Notes: a model not told the origin generated them from the sequence alone. A stretch of 23,807 nucleotides of DNA from CAYMZZ01 sp046297935 (GCA_046297935.1 JBKBHA010000022.1:1-23807); one strand, 5' to 3'; shown: positions 5,490 through 14,152, numbered from the stretch's first letter. A program made the numbers and translations.

Positions 5490-8033
5490 TTAATTCTTTT
5501 TCGCATCAAGTATCGAAGTAATTCTATCAGAAATATCCACCAAATGATTCTTCGTAGCAGCATCTGTTATTGTTGGTAAAGCAGCCTTGATTCGCACCTG
5601 AACCCATCTAAGCGTGGCTTTTGCCTCTGAAAATATATCGGATCTGGCAGGGTTGGTAGGCGTTGCACTTACCACGCCTAAAAATCCACCTGGTGCTGGT
5701 ACAATGGTTTTTTGTGCAAGGATAGCCGACATATTTTCAACAAAAGCCTTTTGTAAATTTCTGCGATACACATCAATCGGCTTGCCTGTGCTGAGCTCTT
5801 TCCAAATCGTGCGTTGCATGTCGTCGAACAGATTATTCAGGGTATACGCCGTTTTATCAGCAGCCGCGTTTTCGATTAAACGCTGCATGCGACTAAACGC
5901 GAATACCGACGCCAATACGGACTCCTGTAATTCACGGATTCTGTTTACACCGTTGTCGGGGCGAATACGGGCAATAATCTCCTTATTCAACAGCCAGTTG
6001 GGTGTGTCAAATAAATGCCTGCTCAAGAAATCAACCGCCTGTTTTTGCAGATGGCGTGGTACTATCTGGTAAACCGCAGCTTCGGCATCGCTTAATTTTG
6101 GATTGTCGTATATGCCTCCAATAAACTTCGTTACATGGCTAAAGTACCAGTTCATTTGAACGACGATCATGTTGTAACGCTCATTCAAATACTCGCTAAA
6201 TTTCCCGTTTTGCCTGGTCCACAAAATTTGAAGCGGGAGCATTTTTTTTAAATTTCGTATACCATATTCGTTCGCCTCCATTGGATTATCGCTCAGGTCT
6301 TCGCTATTCCCACTAGGATCGTAAGGATGTTGTTCTATACCAAACCGAAGCATACGATTGCTTTCATTTACCTTTAGCCATTGATTCAAAACCTCTTTTT
6401 CACCATATTCATCCTTTTTGTCAAAAATGAGCTTATATCCGTACGTGATCGCCCAGTCGTCATAAATGCCGATTTTTGACCATAGATCTTCCAGTGCGAT
6501 GCTGTCTTCGGCCTGGGCCACATAATTAAGCCTCGCATACTCCATAATGGAGGGCGTAATTCCATATTCTTTCAAAAAGTTTTTGTCGCGTAAGTTTTTT
6601 ACAGACACAGCCGAGCTGGCACCATGGTTGTGAAGTAGCCCTATTGTATGACCAACCTCATGCGAAGCAACATACCGTATGATTCGACCCACTAGCTCTT
6701 CATCAAATTCAGCTTTTTGAGCACGTGGATCAAGGTGGCCGACCTGAATGGCGTACAAGTGCTTGAAAATATTGATTACGTTGTGATACCAGTAAATATG
6801 GGTTTCAATTATTTCGCCACTCCGCGGATCATGTACCCGCGGGCCTTGTGCGTTCTCAATTTCAGACGCGAAATATCGGATCACATTAAACCGGGCATCG
6901 TCGAGGCTCATGGTCGTATCGTGCAAGGGCCATTCCCTACCCTGAATTGCATTTTTCCAACCAGCCTTTTCAAAACTGCGGTTCCAGTCGTTTACCCCCT
7001 GAATAAAGTATTTTACATATTGCCTGGGAGTGGCGGGATCAATGTAAAAAATAATTGGCCTGGCCGGTTCAATCAGTTCTCCCCTTCTGGCTTTTTGTTC
7101 GTCTTCAGCATTTTTCGGTTCAAGGCGAAATCTTTGAATAAAAGTTTCCTTTTGCGCACGTTGCGAATTGTCGGCATACACCGCGTATTCGTCTACAAAA
7201 TATCCAACGCGATAGTCGGCTAAGCGCTTTCGCATCGGTCTTGCCGGCAACAGTATTATTGAAGTATTTATTTCAAGTGTTGCCACACCAGCCTGGCTCG
7301 CAGTGGGAAGAGATGGCGCCTGCGGACCTGATGGCGGAGCAGGCATGCCGGTAGCCAGCCCGTAAGTTTTAACCGACACTACTTCGGTATTGATAGGAAA
7401 TGACTTAATTTTTTTAATAAAGGACCGATCGGGCATCAAACCGGTGAACCGATAGAATTGCCTGTATGAAGAAGGCAGACTTACTACCTGATTATCTCCT
7501 TTAAAGAAATCTGTCACATCAACAATACTGCTGGTATCTTTTCGAATGGCCTTGATTTCAAAAACTCCTGTAATGGGATCTACGTTGGAATTCTGCACTG
7601 CTTCAAAAATGCTTTGTGTAGAATCTGAACTGATGTTCACAAAACCGACACAGCGGAGAAATAATTTATTGTCGGGGCCCTTTTCCCATTGTAATACCTG
7701 CCGATTTACTTCCTGACCGCCGTAGCCGGCACCAGTGGGCGCTTTTGAAATTCGCGTAATAGCCATTACCAATCGACCTATGAGTGAATCAGCAATTTCA
7801 AAGTAATATTTGTCGTCTGTTTTGTAAACCGGAAATAACCCCTGCCCGGGATTTACGTTACCACCGAAGAGTTGCTGAAAGGTTTTGGGTCCGGGCTTAG
7901 TCTCCTTTTTTACATTTTGCTTCGCCGTGTCCTGCAGGGGAACATCCACCGGCTTTTTTTGCGCAAAACATTCCACAGAAAAAAAGCCGGAGATTAGCAG
8001 AACGGTAAAACCGACCAGGAGGTGTTTGCTCAT
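5490..8033 (-). CDS. Secreted zinc-dependent metalloprotease (DUF5117/DUF4953 type)
   Basis: This 847-aa secreted protein has a signal peptide ending near 'ECFAQ' (residue 25). The zinc-binding site is the full metzincin motif HEVGHTIGLLH (His458, Glu459, His462, His468), followed by a Met-turn-like 'PSIMEYA' (Met497). The N-terminal 400 residues match the layout of Bacteroidota zinc-dependent metalloproteases with DUF5118/DUF5117 regions ('LPARPMRKRLADYRVGYFVD' is a characteristic stretch), and the C-terminal 300 residues are helical, as in DUF4953. Length and order are normal and no key residue is missing. It is first in an operon with the amidohydrolase and is driven by regulon site B, shared with the divergent hydrolase gene. 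General protein or peptide breakdown is likely; the target is unknown. Confidence 0.92.
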   Translation of the reverse strand: MSKHLLVGFTVLLISGFFSVECFAQKKPVDVPLQDTAKQNVKKETKPGPKTFQQLFGGNVNPGQGLFPVYKTDDKYYFEIADSLIGRLVMAITRISKAPTGAGYGGQEVNRQVLQWEKGPDNKLFLRCVGFVNISSDSTQSIFEAVQNSNVDPITGVFEIKAIRKDTSSIVDVTDFFKGDNQVVSLPSSYRQFYRFTGLMPDRSFIKKIKSFPINTEVVSVKTYGLATGMPAPPSGPQAPSLPTASQAGVATLEINTSIILLPARPMRKRLADYRVGYFVDEYAVYADNSQRAQKETFIQRFRLEPKNAEDEQKARRGELIEPARPIIFYIDPATPRQYVKYFIQGVNDWNRSFEKAGWKNAIQGREWPLHDTTMSLDDARFNVIRYFASEIENAQGPRVHDPRSGEIIETHIYWYHNVINIFKHLYAIQVGHLDPRAQKAEFDEELVGRIIRYVASHEVGHTIGLLHNHGASSAVSVKNLRDKNFLKEYGITPSIMEYARLNYVAQAEDSIALEDLWSKIGIYDDWAITYGYKLIFDKKDEYGEKEVLNQWLKVNESNRMLRFGIEQHPYDPSGNSEDLSDNPMEANEYGIRNLKKMLPLQILWTRQNGKFSEYLNERYNMIVVQMNWYFSHVTKFIGGIYDNPKLSDAEAAVYQIVPRHLQKQAVDFLSRHLFDTPNWLLNKEIIARIRPDNGVNRIRELQESVLASVFAFSRMQRLIENAAADKTAYTLNNLFDDMQRTIWKELSTGKPIDVYRRNLQKAFVENMSAILAQKTIVPAPGGFLGVVSATPTNPARSDIFSEAKATLRWVQVRIKAALPTITDAATKNHLVDISDRITSILDAKKN

Positions 8034-8055
8034 AAAGAGGTTGTTTGATTTGACA

Positions 8056-8133
8056 CAAGAATACCGCCAGCCATTTTACCAACTATACCCCCTTTAGGGG
8101 GATTTGGATGAGTGGAAGCGGCCATTACCTTCG
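8056..8133. promoter_or_regulatory. Regulon site B with two divergent promoters
   Basis: The perfect-arm palindrome TACCCCC-TTTA-GGGGGAT lies at 8086-8103. To the left, TATTCTTG on the minus strand (8063-8056) starts 25 bp from the outer C at 8088 and serves the metalloprotease/amidohydrolase operon. To the right, TACCTTCG on the plus strand (8126-8133) starts 25 bp from the outer G at 8101 and serves the alpha/beta hydrolase. Each fits TAnnTTTG with one mismatch. One site thus seems to control both directions. The following ATGAGTGG (8108-8115) is also found at site C in the same relative position. On the plus side a TTTG (8103-8106) could act as a -33 element. Confidence 0.7.
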
Positions 8134-8150
8134 TCTCAAACTTTGTTGGG

Positions 8151-9476
8151 ATGTTATCAAAGGCCGGTGTTCTATTAGCCACTCTTCTTGTTTTCCTATC
8201 ATCGACAGCGCAAATGCCTTCCGGCTATTGGGAAGGTCAAATCACTTACCAGGGAAGAAGCTGGCGAATAGCGGCGGAATTCGTGCAGGACTCGATCAAC
8301 AATCAATGCGCCTTCTTTGATTTTATAGAAGTTGGAGGCTATAAAAGAACTTTCACCTGTAGCCAATCGGGTGGTCGTACACATTTTGAAAGGCAACAAC
8401 CCGGCGGCAGAGTACCGCTTATTTTTGAAAGCCGGATTGCCGCAGACATAATAGAAGGAACCTTTAGTGGTATCGGCATTAAGGGAGCCAGTTTCCAGCT
8501 CAAGCCTGCGAGAAAATTCGTGTTCAGTTCGGAGGATGTGCTGTTTCAAAACGATTCAGTTCAGCTTTCGGGTAGTTTATTGATTCCGGCAGGCGAAGGC
8601 CCTTTTGAAGCTGTGGTCATCACCCACGGAAGTGGTCCGGATACCAGGGATCTGTACTACGGCATAGCCCGGCAGTTTTTAATGGAGAATATTGCTGTAC
8701 TGATTTACGACAAGCGCGGTAACGGCCGTTCCACTGGCGGGGACTATCAATTAGCTGGCTTCACCGATCTTGCTAAAGATGCACTGGCTGGTTTACATAA
8801 ATTAAAAGGTCATCCTCGAATTCATCCCGGTAGGATCGGTGTCTTTGGCCATAGCCAGGGAGGTTGGGTAGCACCAACTGCTGCAGGCATTTCGGCCGAT
8901 GTAGCTTTTGTGATTGTTAGCGCAGCCTCAGGTGTAAATGCTACTGAGCAGAGCGTATTCCACCGGGCAAACCTGATGCGCAAGGAGGGATTGGATGAAA
9001 ACGTTATAGCGAAAGCTTCACATCTTCGTAAAACATTGAATGCTGCTACAGCTTTATGCGCGGTCGATTCGCAGAAAGCGAAAGAGCTGATAGCATCAAT
9101 AGCTGAGGAACTCAGGGTCGCGTCAAAAGAACCCTGGTTTGAAAGTTCGGCCTTGCCGGCCATACCTTTTCCAGGCTGCCCTGGTAAGTCGGTGATGGAA
9201 TTACTATTCCGGGAACCCTCCGAAATCTGGAGCAAGGTAAAAGTGCCGGTATATGCCGTGTGGGGCCAATACGACGACGTAGTGCCAGTTGCCAAATACG
9301 AAATCATTGAAAATGCGCTCAAGAAAGCCGGCAACAGGAATGTAACCATTCGAATAGCGAACGATACGGATCATTCATTTCTGGCCAGAACAGCCAGTGG
9401 CGAATGGGATTTCCCCCGAGAGTCAAAGGGCTATTTTAGCAAAATGGCAGTTTGGATCAAAAATCTCTATTTGTGA
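8151..9476 (+). CDS. Secreted alpha/beta hydrolase (serine esterase/peptidase type)
   Basis: This 441-aa protein has a signal peptide ('MLSKAGVLLATLLVFLSSTA'). An N-terminal beta-rich region (about residues 22-125, 'GYWEGQITYQGRSWRIAAEF') precedes a complete alpha/beta hydrolase fold. The nucleophile elbow is GHSQGG (Ser235), the acid is in 'VWGQYDDVVP' (Asp375 or Asp376), the base is in 'NDTDHSF' (His408), and 'ITHGSGPDTRD' forms the oxyanion region. This pattern matches secreted acyl-peptidase- or BAAT-like hydrolases of Bacteroidota. The start at 8151 is chosen because it gives a clean signal peptide and lies 17 nt after a correctly spaced -7 element; the GTG at 8112 would place coding sequence over the promoter. 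It is divergent from the metalloprotease operon and shares site B. Confidence 0.9.
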   Translation: MLSKAGVLLATLLVFLSSTAQMPSGYWEGQITYQGRSWRIAAEFVQDSINNQCAFFDFIEVGGYKRTFTCSQSGGRTHFERQQPGGRVPLIFESRIAADIIEGTFSGIGIKGASFQLKPARKFVFSSEDVLFQNDSVQLSGSLLIPAGEGPFEAVVITHGSGPDTRDLYYGIARQFLMENIAVLIYDKRGNGRSTGGDYQLAGFTDLAKDALAGLHKLKGHPRIHPGRIGVFGHSQGGWVAPTAAGISADVAFVIVSAASGVNATEQSVFHRANLMRKEGLDENVIAKASHLRKTLNAATALCAVDSQKAKELIASIAEELRVASKEPWFESSALPAIPFPGCPGKSVMELLFREPSEIWSKVKVPVYAVWGQYDDVVPVAKYEIIENALKKAGNRNVTIRIANDTDHSFLARTASGEWDFPRESKGYFSKMAVWIKNLYL

Positions 9477-9503
9477 GAGTCCCGGTCCGTTCATAAAAAA
9501 GCA

Positions 9504-9521
9504 TCTCCCGTTTCCGGGAGA
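9504..9521. terminator. Bidirectional terminator between convergent genes
   Basis: TCTCCCG (9504-9510), a 4-base loop and CGGGAGA (9515-9521) form a perfect 7-bp GC-rich hairpin. In the minus direction it is followed by GCTTTTTTA, a good U tract; in the plus direction by CACTTTTACC. It lies 27 bp after the alpha/beta hydrolase stop and 82 bp after the end of the opposing gene. Confidence 0.75.
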
Positions 9522-9603
9522 CACTTTTACCACACATCTACGTTATGAGAGAATTGGTAGCGGATTAATATCTGCTGATATTTTTATTGCGTTGTTACGT
9601 CCG

Positions 9604-11106
9604 CTAATTAATTGTCTCCTTCAGTCGTTCCTTTATCGCGGCTCGATAGCCCTCCCTTTCCTGAATCGACAAATTCGCATCGCCATCAACTAACTGCAAC
9701 GCCTTTTTGTATTGTTCCGAGGCCTCCTGCCTTCTACCCAACTCAAGTAACGACCGACCCCAAACTGTATATGGAATAGCAGAATCAGGATAGCTGTCGG
9801 CATAAAGCTGAGCCCATACAAGCAAATCATTATAGGCTTTGCTTTGTATGAGTAGTTGGGCTACCTGATAAAAAGAGGTGAATGGGAATGGCTGTTTATC
9901 GTTCTTCCTTCTTTCGTGGTATAAACGTTCCGCTTCGTTTATTCCTCTTTCAAGAATCAGCTGATAGAGTTCTTCAACCGGCGGTGGCAGCAAATTTGCC
10001 CTCTCGTATCTTGCGTCCATAACTTCGGGCACTGGTTGGGTCAAGCTGGTCATCATGGAAGTCTGACTCTTCAATGTCAGGTCTAAGAATTTTTTTGCAG
10101 ACATCGCGGCCACTTCAAAACTCTTCCATGTATTCCCTTTGTTTGCTTTCGGAAAAATCGATTTTATTTCCCGCTCCCAAATTCCAAAATTTAAAAAATA
10201 GAATTCCGAACACTGCGGATAGTACTGATATATTCGATCTGCATACTTGTACTTGTAAGTAAGAGAAGGATTTACATCCGGATGCGGCGCATAAATGATC
10301 AACATTGATGCAGTGACGCGTTGAAGATCATAATAGGGTGAACCTTCGATCAATTGTTCCTCAAATCCTGTTGTGATGCCTCCTTCGAGACTTATATATG
10401 CCCTGATGTCCTGTTGTCGCATCTGCCAGGCGAGCAGATGGCTGGCATTGAACCCAAGTCCCATGACGGCGAATAATTTATTCGTACGGAAGTTTTGTCG
10501 AATATAACCCAGTGCGAATTGCAGATCTGATACAGCCGTTTCTATACCACGCAGATTATATTCTCCTGCATCCGAAAATGATCCTTTCAGAACGGGAGAG
10601 ACTACGATATAACCGTGCGAAGCAAGATATTCGCACATAATACTTTGTACCAGCGGCCTATCGGGAAAAAATATAATCGGAAACCGGCCACTGGCCATCA
10701 TCCCGTTCCTGACGGCCCTTGTACGCGTTGCCAACAGATGGTCCAGGACAGGCAACAATAGTGAAGTGTCGCCCGATAATTGAGCCAAAGCCTGCACAAA
10801 CAGGCTTCGTCTCGCCTCGTTGTTTTTGCGACGCTTGTCGGGCAAACTACAATCCACATAATCGCCGTAGCTCATTTGCTCAGCCTTAAACGATGATGAG
10901 GGGTACCAAATATAAATCGTCATATCCCTGCCCGTCGGTTCTTCTCCATTTGAAGCAGAAAATGAGGGACGAGACCAATCGGTCAGTCGCATTTCCTTGA
11001 AGCCTGAAACATACGTACCATAACTCAGATCTGTGCTAAAGAACGTTTGCGAGGAGGCTGATGTGGTAAAAATCAGCCAGCCGCCAACTAAGAAGAATCT
11101 GATCAT
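9604..11106 (-). CDS. Secreted alpha/beta-hydrolase-like pseudoenzyme with helical repeat tail
   Basis: This 500-aa protein has a signal peptide ('MIRFFLVGGWLIFTTSASSQ'). Residues about 60-350 resemble PAF-acetylhydrolase/dienelactone-hydrolase-like folds ('RFPIIFFP...EYLASHGYIVVSP'). The usual GxSxG elbow is 'GLGFN' (216-220), so the nucleophile Ser is Gly, and the 'SHG' oxyanion region reads 'FFPDRP'. It is thus probably catalytically dead. Residues about 375-500 look like tetratricopeptide-type helical pairs ('YADSYPDSAIPYTVWGRSLL', 'EASEQYKKALQLVDGDANLS'), suggesting a binding or scaffold role. The start at 11106 is preferred: it lies 2 nt after the stop of the NTF2-like gene, which points to translational coupling, and it gives a clean signal peptide. 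The longer frame to 11151 overlaps that gene. Confidence 0.75.
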   Translation of the reverse strand: MIRFFLVGGWLIFTTSASSQTFFSTDLSYGTYVSGFKEMRLTDWSRPSFSASNGEEPTGRDMTIYIWYPSSSFKAEQMSYGDYVDCSLPDKRRKNNEARRSLFVQALAQLSGDTSLLLPVLDHLLATRTRAVRNGMMASGRFPIIFFPDRPLVQSIMCEYLASHGYIVVSPVLKGSFSDAGEYNLRGIETAVSDLQFALGYIRQNFRTNKLFAVMGLGFNASHLLAWQMRQQDIRAYISLEGGITTGFEEQLIEGSPYYDLQRVTASMLIIYAPHPDVNPSLTYKYKYADRIYQYYPQCSEFYFLNFGIWEREIKSIFPKANKGNTWKSFEVAAMSAKKFLDLTLKSQTSMMTSLTQPVPEVMDARYERANLLPPPVEELYQLILERGINEAERLYHERRKNDKQPFPFTSFYQVAQLLIQSKAYNDLLVWAQLYADSYPDSAIPYTVWGRSLLELGRRQEASEQYKKALQLVDGDANLSIQEREGYRAAIKERLKETIN

Positions 11107-11108
11107 CG

Positions 11109-11549
11109 CTACCTTGTGTTGTAAGCCCAAAGAACATTTATGACCTGCCATTTGCCATCAATTTTTCCAAGTTGTACATAATCGAAAAAGGTGTTCATTT
11201 TGTTCGTTGTTATTTTTGCCAACGCAATGTCACTGGATATATCGAAAATGACAACAGTTGTTTTGAAGGGCTCAGCAGGATTTGGGTCCTTCATGCGATA
11301 CTCAGGCTTCAGGTAGCTCGCTAATTCATCTCTTGTTGTATTGACAATAACACTTTTGCCAGTCCTGTTGTCAATAATGCGCTTTACCAGTTGCGGATGT
11401 AAAGCCGCTTTCATTCGTTCTACATCCTGTGTGAAGAATCCTTCAACGTAATCGGCGCATGCTGTTTTAATGTTTGCGCTATCGGTGGTCGATTGTGCGG
11501 ATAGATTAATTACGATGAAAAAACAAAATGACGTAAGACATATTTTCAT
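11109..11549 (-). CDS. Secreted NTF2-like (lumazine-binding-like) protein
   Basis: This 146-aa protein has a signal peptide ('MKICLTSFCFFIVINLSAQ') and a single SnoaL/NTF2-like cone domain. The signs are 'DSANIKTACADYVEGFFTQD' at the start, 'MKAALHPQLVKRI' and the closing 'YVQLGKIDGKWQVINVLW'. This layout is common in the putative lumazine-binding group of Bacteroidota, which bind small ligands or act as accessory proteins; no catalytic residues can be named. The stop is 2 nt before the start of the hydrolase-like pseudoenzyme, so the two are very likely co-translated and may work together in the periplasm. Upstream, at 11581-11591, there is a short dyad AGGGT-A-ACCCT, different from the regulon palindrome. 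Confidence 0.8.
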   Translation of the reverse strand: MKICLTSFCFFIVINLSAQSTTDSANIKTACADYVEGFFTQDVERMKAALHPQLVKRIIDNRTGKSVIVNTTRDELASYLKPEYRMKDPNPAEPFKTTVVIFDISSDIALAKITTNKMNTFFDYVQLGKIDGKWQVINVLWAYNTR

Positions 11550-11613
11550 ACACTAGATAATTTACATACTATTCAATTTCAGGGTAACCCTGGCGAACTC
11601 TCATTCTAAACAA

Positions 11614-11994
11614 TCATCCGGGAAAATCATGCAACACTCCCCAAGTCTCACCTGCCAGCTCCCTAATTTCAATACTGGTACAATCCTGGTCTAGTAAAGG
11701 GCAGGAATTCAAAAGCGCTTTCAGCTTTTTTTCGGTTGAAGCCCTGACGATAAGGAATCCAGTCACCATATCTGAAATCATATCATAATTTTCGGGCACC
11801 TCCTCCCGGGTCCCCGATGAATAATAGACCGAACCTTCTGACCGTAAAGGCGCACCAATTATTAAATGATTTCTCATTTTCAACTCCATTAACCAGCTAG
11901 ACCAACTAGCAAAAAAGTGTTGCCTGGCATTGGCTTCCATCGCCAACAAATTTGCACCCCTGCCACCTTTAACGATGATCAAAAAATCTGACAT
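11614..11994 (-). CDS. YCII-related (DGPF-type) protein
   Basis: This 126-aa cytoplasmic protein resembles the YCII/DGPF family: 'MSDFLIIVKGGRG' is the first strand, 'FASWSSWLMELKMRNHLIIGAPL' the helix and loop, and 'VTGFLIVRASTEKKLKALLNSCPLL' with 'SIEIRELA' the ferredoxin-like second half. Family members are often found beside ECF sigma factors, as here (sigma gene at 12732), but their function is mostly unknown. The start at 11994 is chosen instead of the frame-opening ATG at 12036, because regulon site D and its -7 element (12027-12020) lie directly upstream and the 12036 start would place the promoter inside the coding region; 'MSDF' is also the normal family start. Confidence 0.75.
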   Translation of the reverse strand: MSDFLIIVKGGRGANLLAMEANARQHFFASWSSWLMELKMRNHLIIGAPLRSEGSVYYSSGTREEVPENYDMISDMVTGFLIVRASTEKKLKALLNSCPLLDQDCTSIEIRELAGETWGVLHDFPG

Positions 11995-12019
11995 TAGTAT
12001 TTGCGATAGTTCCGGATTT

Positions 12020-12067
12020 GAAAGGTAACGAGGCATTTCTTTTGCATCATCCCCCCAATTGCGGGAT
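12020..12067 (-). promoter_or_regulatory. Regulon site D plus promoter of the YCII-like gene
   Basis: The dyad TCCCCCC-AATT-GCGGGAT (12050-12067) matches TACCCCC-NTTN-GGGGGAT with three mismatches at fixed positions. On the minus strand TACCTTTC (12027-12020) fits TAnnTTTG with one mismatch and starts exactly 25 bp from the outer base of the C arm (12052). No TTG is found at -33. The leader to the ATG at 11994 is about 25 nt. Confidence 0.55.
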
Positions 12068-12141
12068 TATATAATTGGCTCTATAACAAAATGAGTCCTT
12101 TTGTGTAAAAAAACGATCGTAAATAAGAGACCGCAATGTTT

Positions 12142-12726
12142 TCAATTTTTTATTTGGGGAATAATTCTATAGGATGAATCTGCAACGCCTTTCACTCCAC
12201 GCGGTTTTCTGCCAATCGTTAAACTGTCTAACTTTTTTGAGTTTTCGCTATTTGGCTTCGTGGTTAAAGGCGCTTCAAAAATTACCGAGTCGGCAAGCAT
12301 CTCGTTGGCAATTTGACACGAATCTGAAATCTGATCCGGTTCTCCGGGAAGACTTTCAGATATTTGCGCCTTGCTTGAGCCTAATGAATAACCTTTGTTG
12401 ATCGAATTAGGGCTTACATGTTTTCTGCCAGACAACCGCAAAGAATCAATCAGATGATGTATACCTTCTTGTTGGAAGCTGCGGCTCCTAATGGGGAGCA
12501 ACTGTCCAGACCTAAAGTTCATCAGCACCAACATCGTGATACCGATCAGGAATAACGCCGTTCCTTTCCAATGCCGAATCCAGTTTTGTAACCGCGAGCC
12601 ATCGTGCCGGTTGTCCGACTCCGTTTCTGCGTCAAGCATTTCTTCCAGTCGTTGCCAGATAGCATCCCGGCAAGCTGGTACCGGCACATTTTCAAACGCG
12701 TTCACGACATCTTTTTCGCTTACCAT
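12142..12726 (-). CDS. Single-pass membrane protein, putative anti-sigma factor
   Basis: This 194-aa protein has a cytoplasmic N-terminus of about 50 residues ('MVSEKDVVNAFENVPVPACR', 'WQRLEEMLDAE'), one membrane helix ('GTALFLIGITMLVLMNF', about residues 55-71) and a polar, Ser- and Lys-rich periplasmic tail of about 120 residues. This topology is that of anti-sigma factors in Bacteroidota, although no zinc motif (HxxxCxxC) or FecR domain is present. It starts 5 nt after the stop of the ECF sigma gene, so coupling is very likely. The ATG at 12726 is preferred; the frame opens to 12786 only by overlapping the sigma gene. The role is inferred from context; the sequence itself is not family-diagnostic. 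Confidence 0.65.
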   Translation of the reverse strand: MVSEKDVVNAFENVPVPACRDAIWQRLEEMLDAETESDNRHDGSRLQNWIRHWKGTALFLIGITMLVLMNFRSGQLLPIRSRSFQQEGIHHLIDSLRLSGRKHVSPNSINKGYSLGSSKAQISESLPGEPDQISDSCQIANEMLADSVIFEAPLTTKPNSENSKKLDSLTIGRKPRGVKGVADSSYRIIPQIKN

Positions 12727-12731
12727 ACCAA

Positions 12732-13259
12732 TCAGTCTGCAGACATTTTTGTTCTTAATATCCTTCTGGCTTCGCTGACATGCCACTTGCTGGTTCCCTC
12801 GCTGATAGACAGCAAACTTGCAATCTCATGATGGGCATATCCTTCTACCACAAACAGTATAAAAACGGTATAGGTAGATATCGGTAATCTTCTGATCTCC
12901 TGCATAACGTTGTTCAATTCGAATTTATCGTCTACGAAAAATGCTTTGCTTTCCGCAACGATACCATCACTTAATTGGCCAAATCCCTGTTTTTTGCGTC
13001 CCTTTAAATGATCAATTCCCTCGTTTATTACTATCTTCTTGAACCAGCCTTTAAATGAACCCTTTACAGGATTAAATGTGTGCAGACTTTTGAACATCTT
13101 GTAAAAAGCGCGGCTGGCAATGTCAGCAGCGTCCTGCTCGTCGCGCGCGAATCGCAAGGCTAACCGCATTGCAAATTCGTAGTGAAGTTGGAACAGACGC
13201 TCCTGGGCTTTTCTGTCGCTACTGGCCGAATCATTAATCAGCTTGTTGATATCATCCAT
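12732..13259 (-). CDS. ECF-type RNA polymerase sigma factor
   Basis: This 175-aa sigma-70 family protein contains region 2 ('LHYEFAMRLALRFARDEQDA', 'ASRAFYKMFKSLHTF', 'GSFKGWFKKIVINEGIDHLK') and region 4 ('IRRLPISTYTVFILFVVEGY', 'HHEIASLLSISEGTSKWHVS'), joined by a short linker, as usual for ECF factors. Region 2 keeps the 'DAADIASRAFYKMF' helix that contacts the -10 element, and region 4 ends in the -35-binding helix with 'GTSKWHVSEARRIL'. It should redirect RNA polymerase when released by the downstream membrane protein. The two lipoprotein genes lie just upstream on the same strand (gaps of 32 and 29 bp), so they may share its transcript. Confidence 0.92.
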   Translation of the reverse strand: MDDINKLINDSASSDRKAQERLFQLHYEFAMRLALRFARDEQDAADIASRAFYKMFKSLHTFNPVKGSFKGWFKKIVINEGIDHLKGRKKQGFGQLSDGIVAESKAFFVDDKFELNNVMQEIRRLPISTYTVFILFVVEGYAHHEIASLLSISEGTSKWHVSEARRILRTKMSAD

Positions 13260-13291
13260 CCATTTAATTGGTTCGTTTTCAATACCAGTAT

Positions 13292-14152
13292 CTAAAAAAC
13301 ATTGATTCGTCGAACCAGAAGCGCTGCTGAAGCAGCAGCAACGATAAAACCGGTATCTTCATCCAATTGATTATACATCCATAGTACTTTACCAAAACTG
13401 TCGACAATTGCTGTCACTTCGCCGTCTACCCGAAATTCATAGGCTTTCATTACGGCGAAGGGCATTGAAAGCTTTCGACCTTCCTTTGTCAGAATTTCTT
13501 TCACTTTCACCGATCTGAGTTCGAATGTGTCGACACCATTAGCCAAAAAACCGGATTCTTCCCATTGTTGCCGTTCAATGAAAGGTTTTTCATCATGTTG
13601 TTCAGGATTCTTAGTAGCTGAAATTTGCAACACCCATTGCGCTGGATTTTCAACGCCGCCAGAAAGAATTAAAGCCGAAAACAGATAACTGGAATTCTTT
13701 AAACGGCTTATGTCCGTTGGCGCCTGTCCATTTGTTTCAATGTGTTCGTAATGGGAGACCTGGCGCTCAACGCCATACACTTCGGCATATTTTCCATTAC
13801 TGCTGATCGCAAAATGAAATTTGTCATGTTTTGAAGTTGTGATATCACTTTTCCTAAGGTTAAAGGCGCTGAGTATTCTCTCTTCCAGGGTTAGCTTCAT
13901 GTCACGATCATATTTAGATGAGTGGAACAGCCATCCGCGTTTAATTCGCGAAGTTGAGTACCCTGCAAAGCTTAGCGGTTTACTGGTTTGGCTCCCTCCT
14001 TTACCCAGTCCATTAATTTCCATTCTTATCGCTTCTCTCTCAAATTCGGTTGGTATAGACATAACAGGTTTAGAGACTCCACAGGAAAGCAACAGAGGGA
14101 AAACCATCAGTATGAAAGCTGAAGGTCCAGCACTACCTGATGAAATGTTCAT
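13292..14152 (-). CDS. Putative lipoprotein, function unknown
   Basis: This 286-aa protein has a lipoprotein signal peptide with lipobox 'LLLSCG' (Cys24), so it should be anchored in an envelope membrane. A start at 14107 ('MVFPLLLSC') would give a shorter signal and is less likely. The mature part is polar, with alternating strands and no motif I recognise; 'RIKRGWLFHSSKYDRDMKLT' and 'AYEFRVDGEVTAIVDSFGKV' look like beta-rich stretches. The C-terminal 'FIVAAASAALLVRRINVF' is hydrophobic enough to be a weak membrane segment. It lies 32 bp upstream of the sigma factor gene, same strand, so it could be an input or output component of that system (inference). Confidence 0.7.
   Translation of the reverse strand: MNISSGSAGPSAFILMVFPLLLSCGVSKPVMSIPTEFEREAIRMEINGLGKGGSQTSKPLSFAGYSTSRIKRGWLFHSSKYDRDMKLTLEERILSAFNLRKSDITTSKHDKFHFAISSNGKYAEVYGVERQVSHYEHIETNGQAPTDISRLKNSSYLFSALILSGGVENPAQWVLQISATKNPEQHDEKPFIERQQWEESGFLANGVDTFELRSVKVKEILTKEGRKLSMPFAVMKAYEFRVDGEVTAIVDSFGKVLWMYNQLDEDTGFIVAAASAALLVRRINVF

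Noticed and set aside
8822..9349. 175-aa minus-strand frame inside the alpha/beta hydrolase gene
   Set aside because: It is antisense to a complete catalytic triad-bearing gene; no sign of independent coding.
11581..11591. AGGGT-A-ACCCT upstream of the NTF2-like gene as a regulon site
   Set aside because: The arm order is reversed relative to the consensus and the spacing differs.
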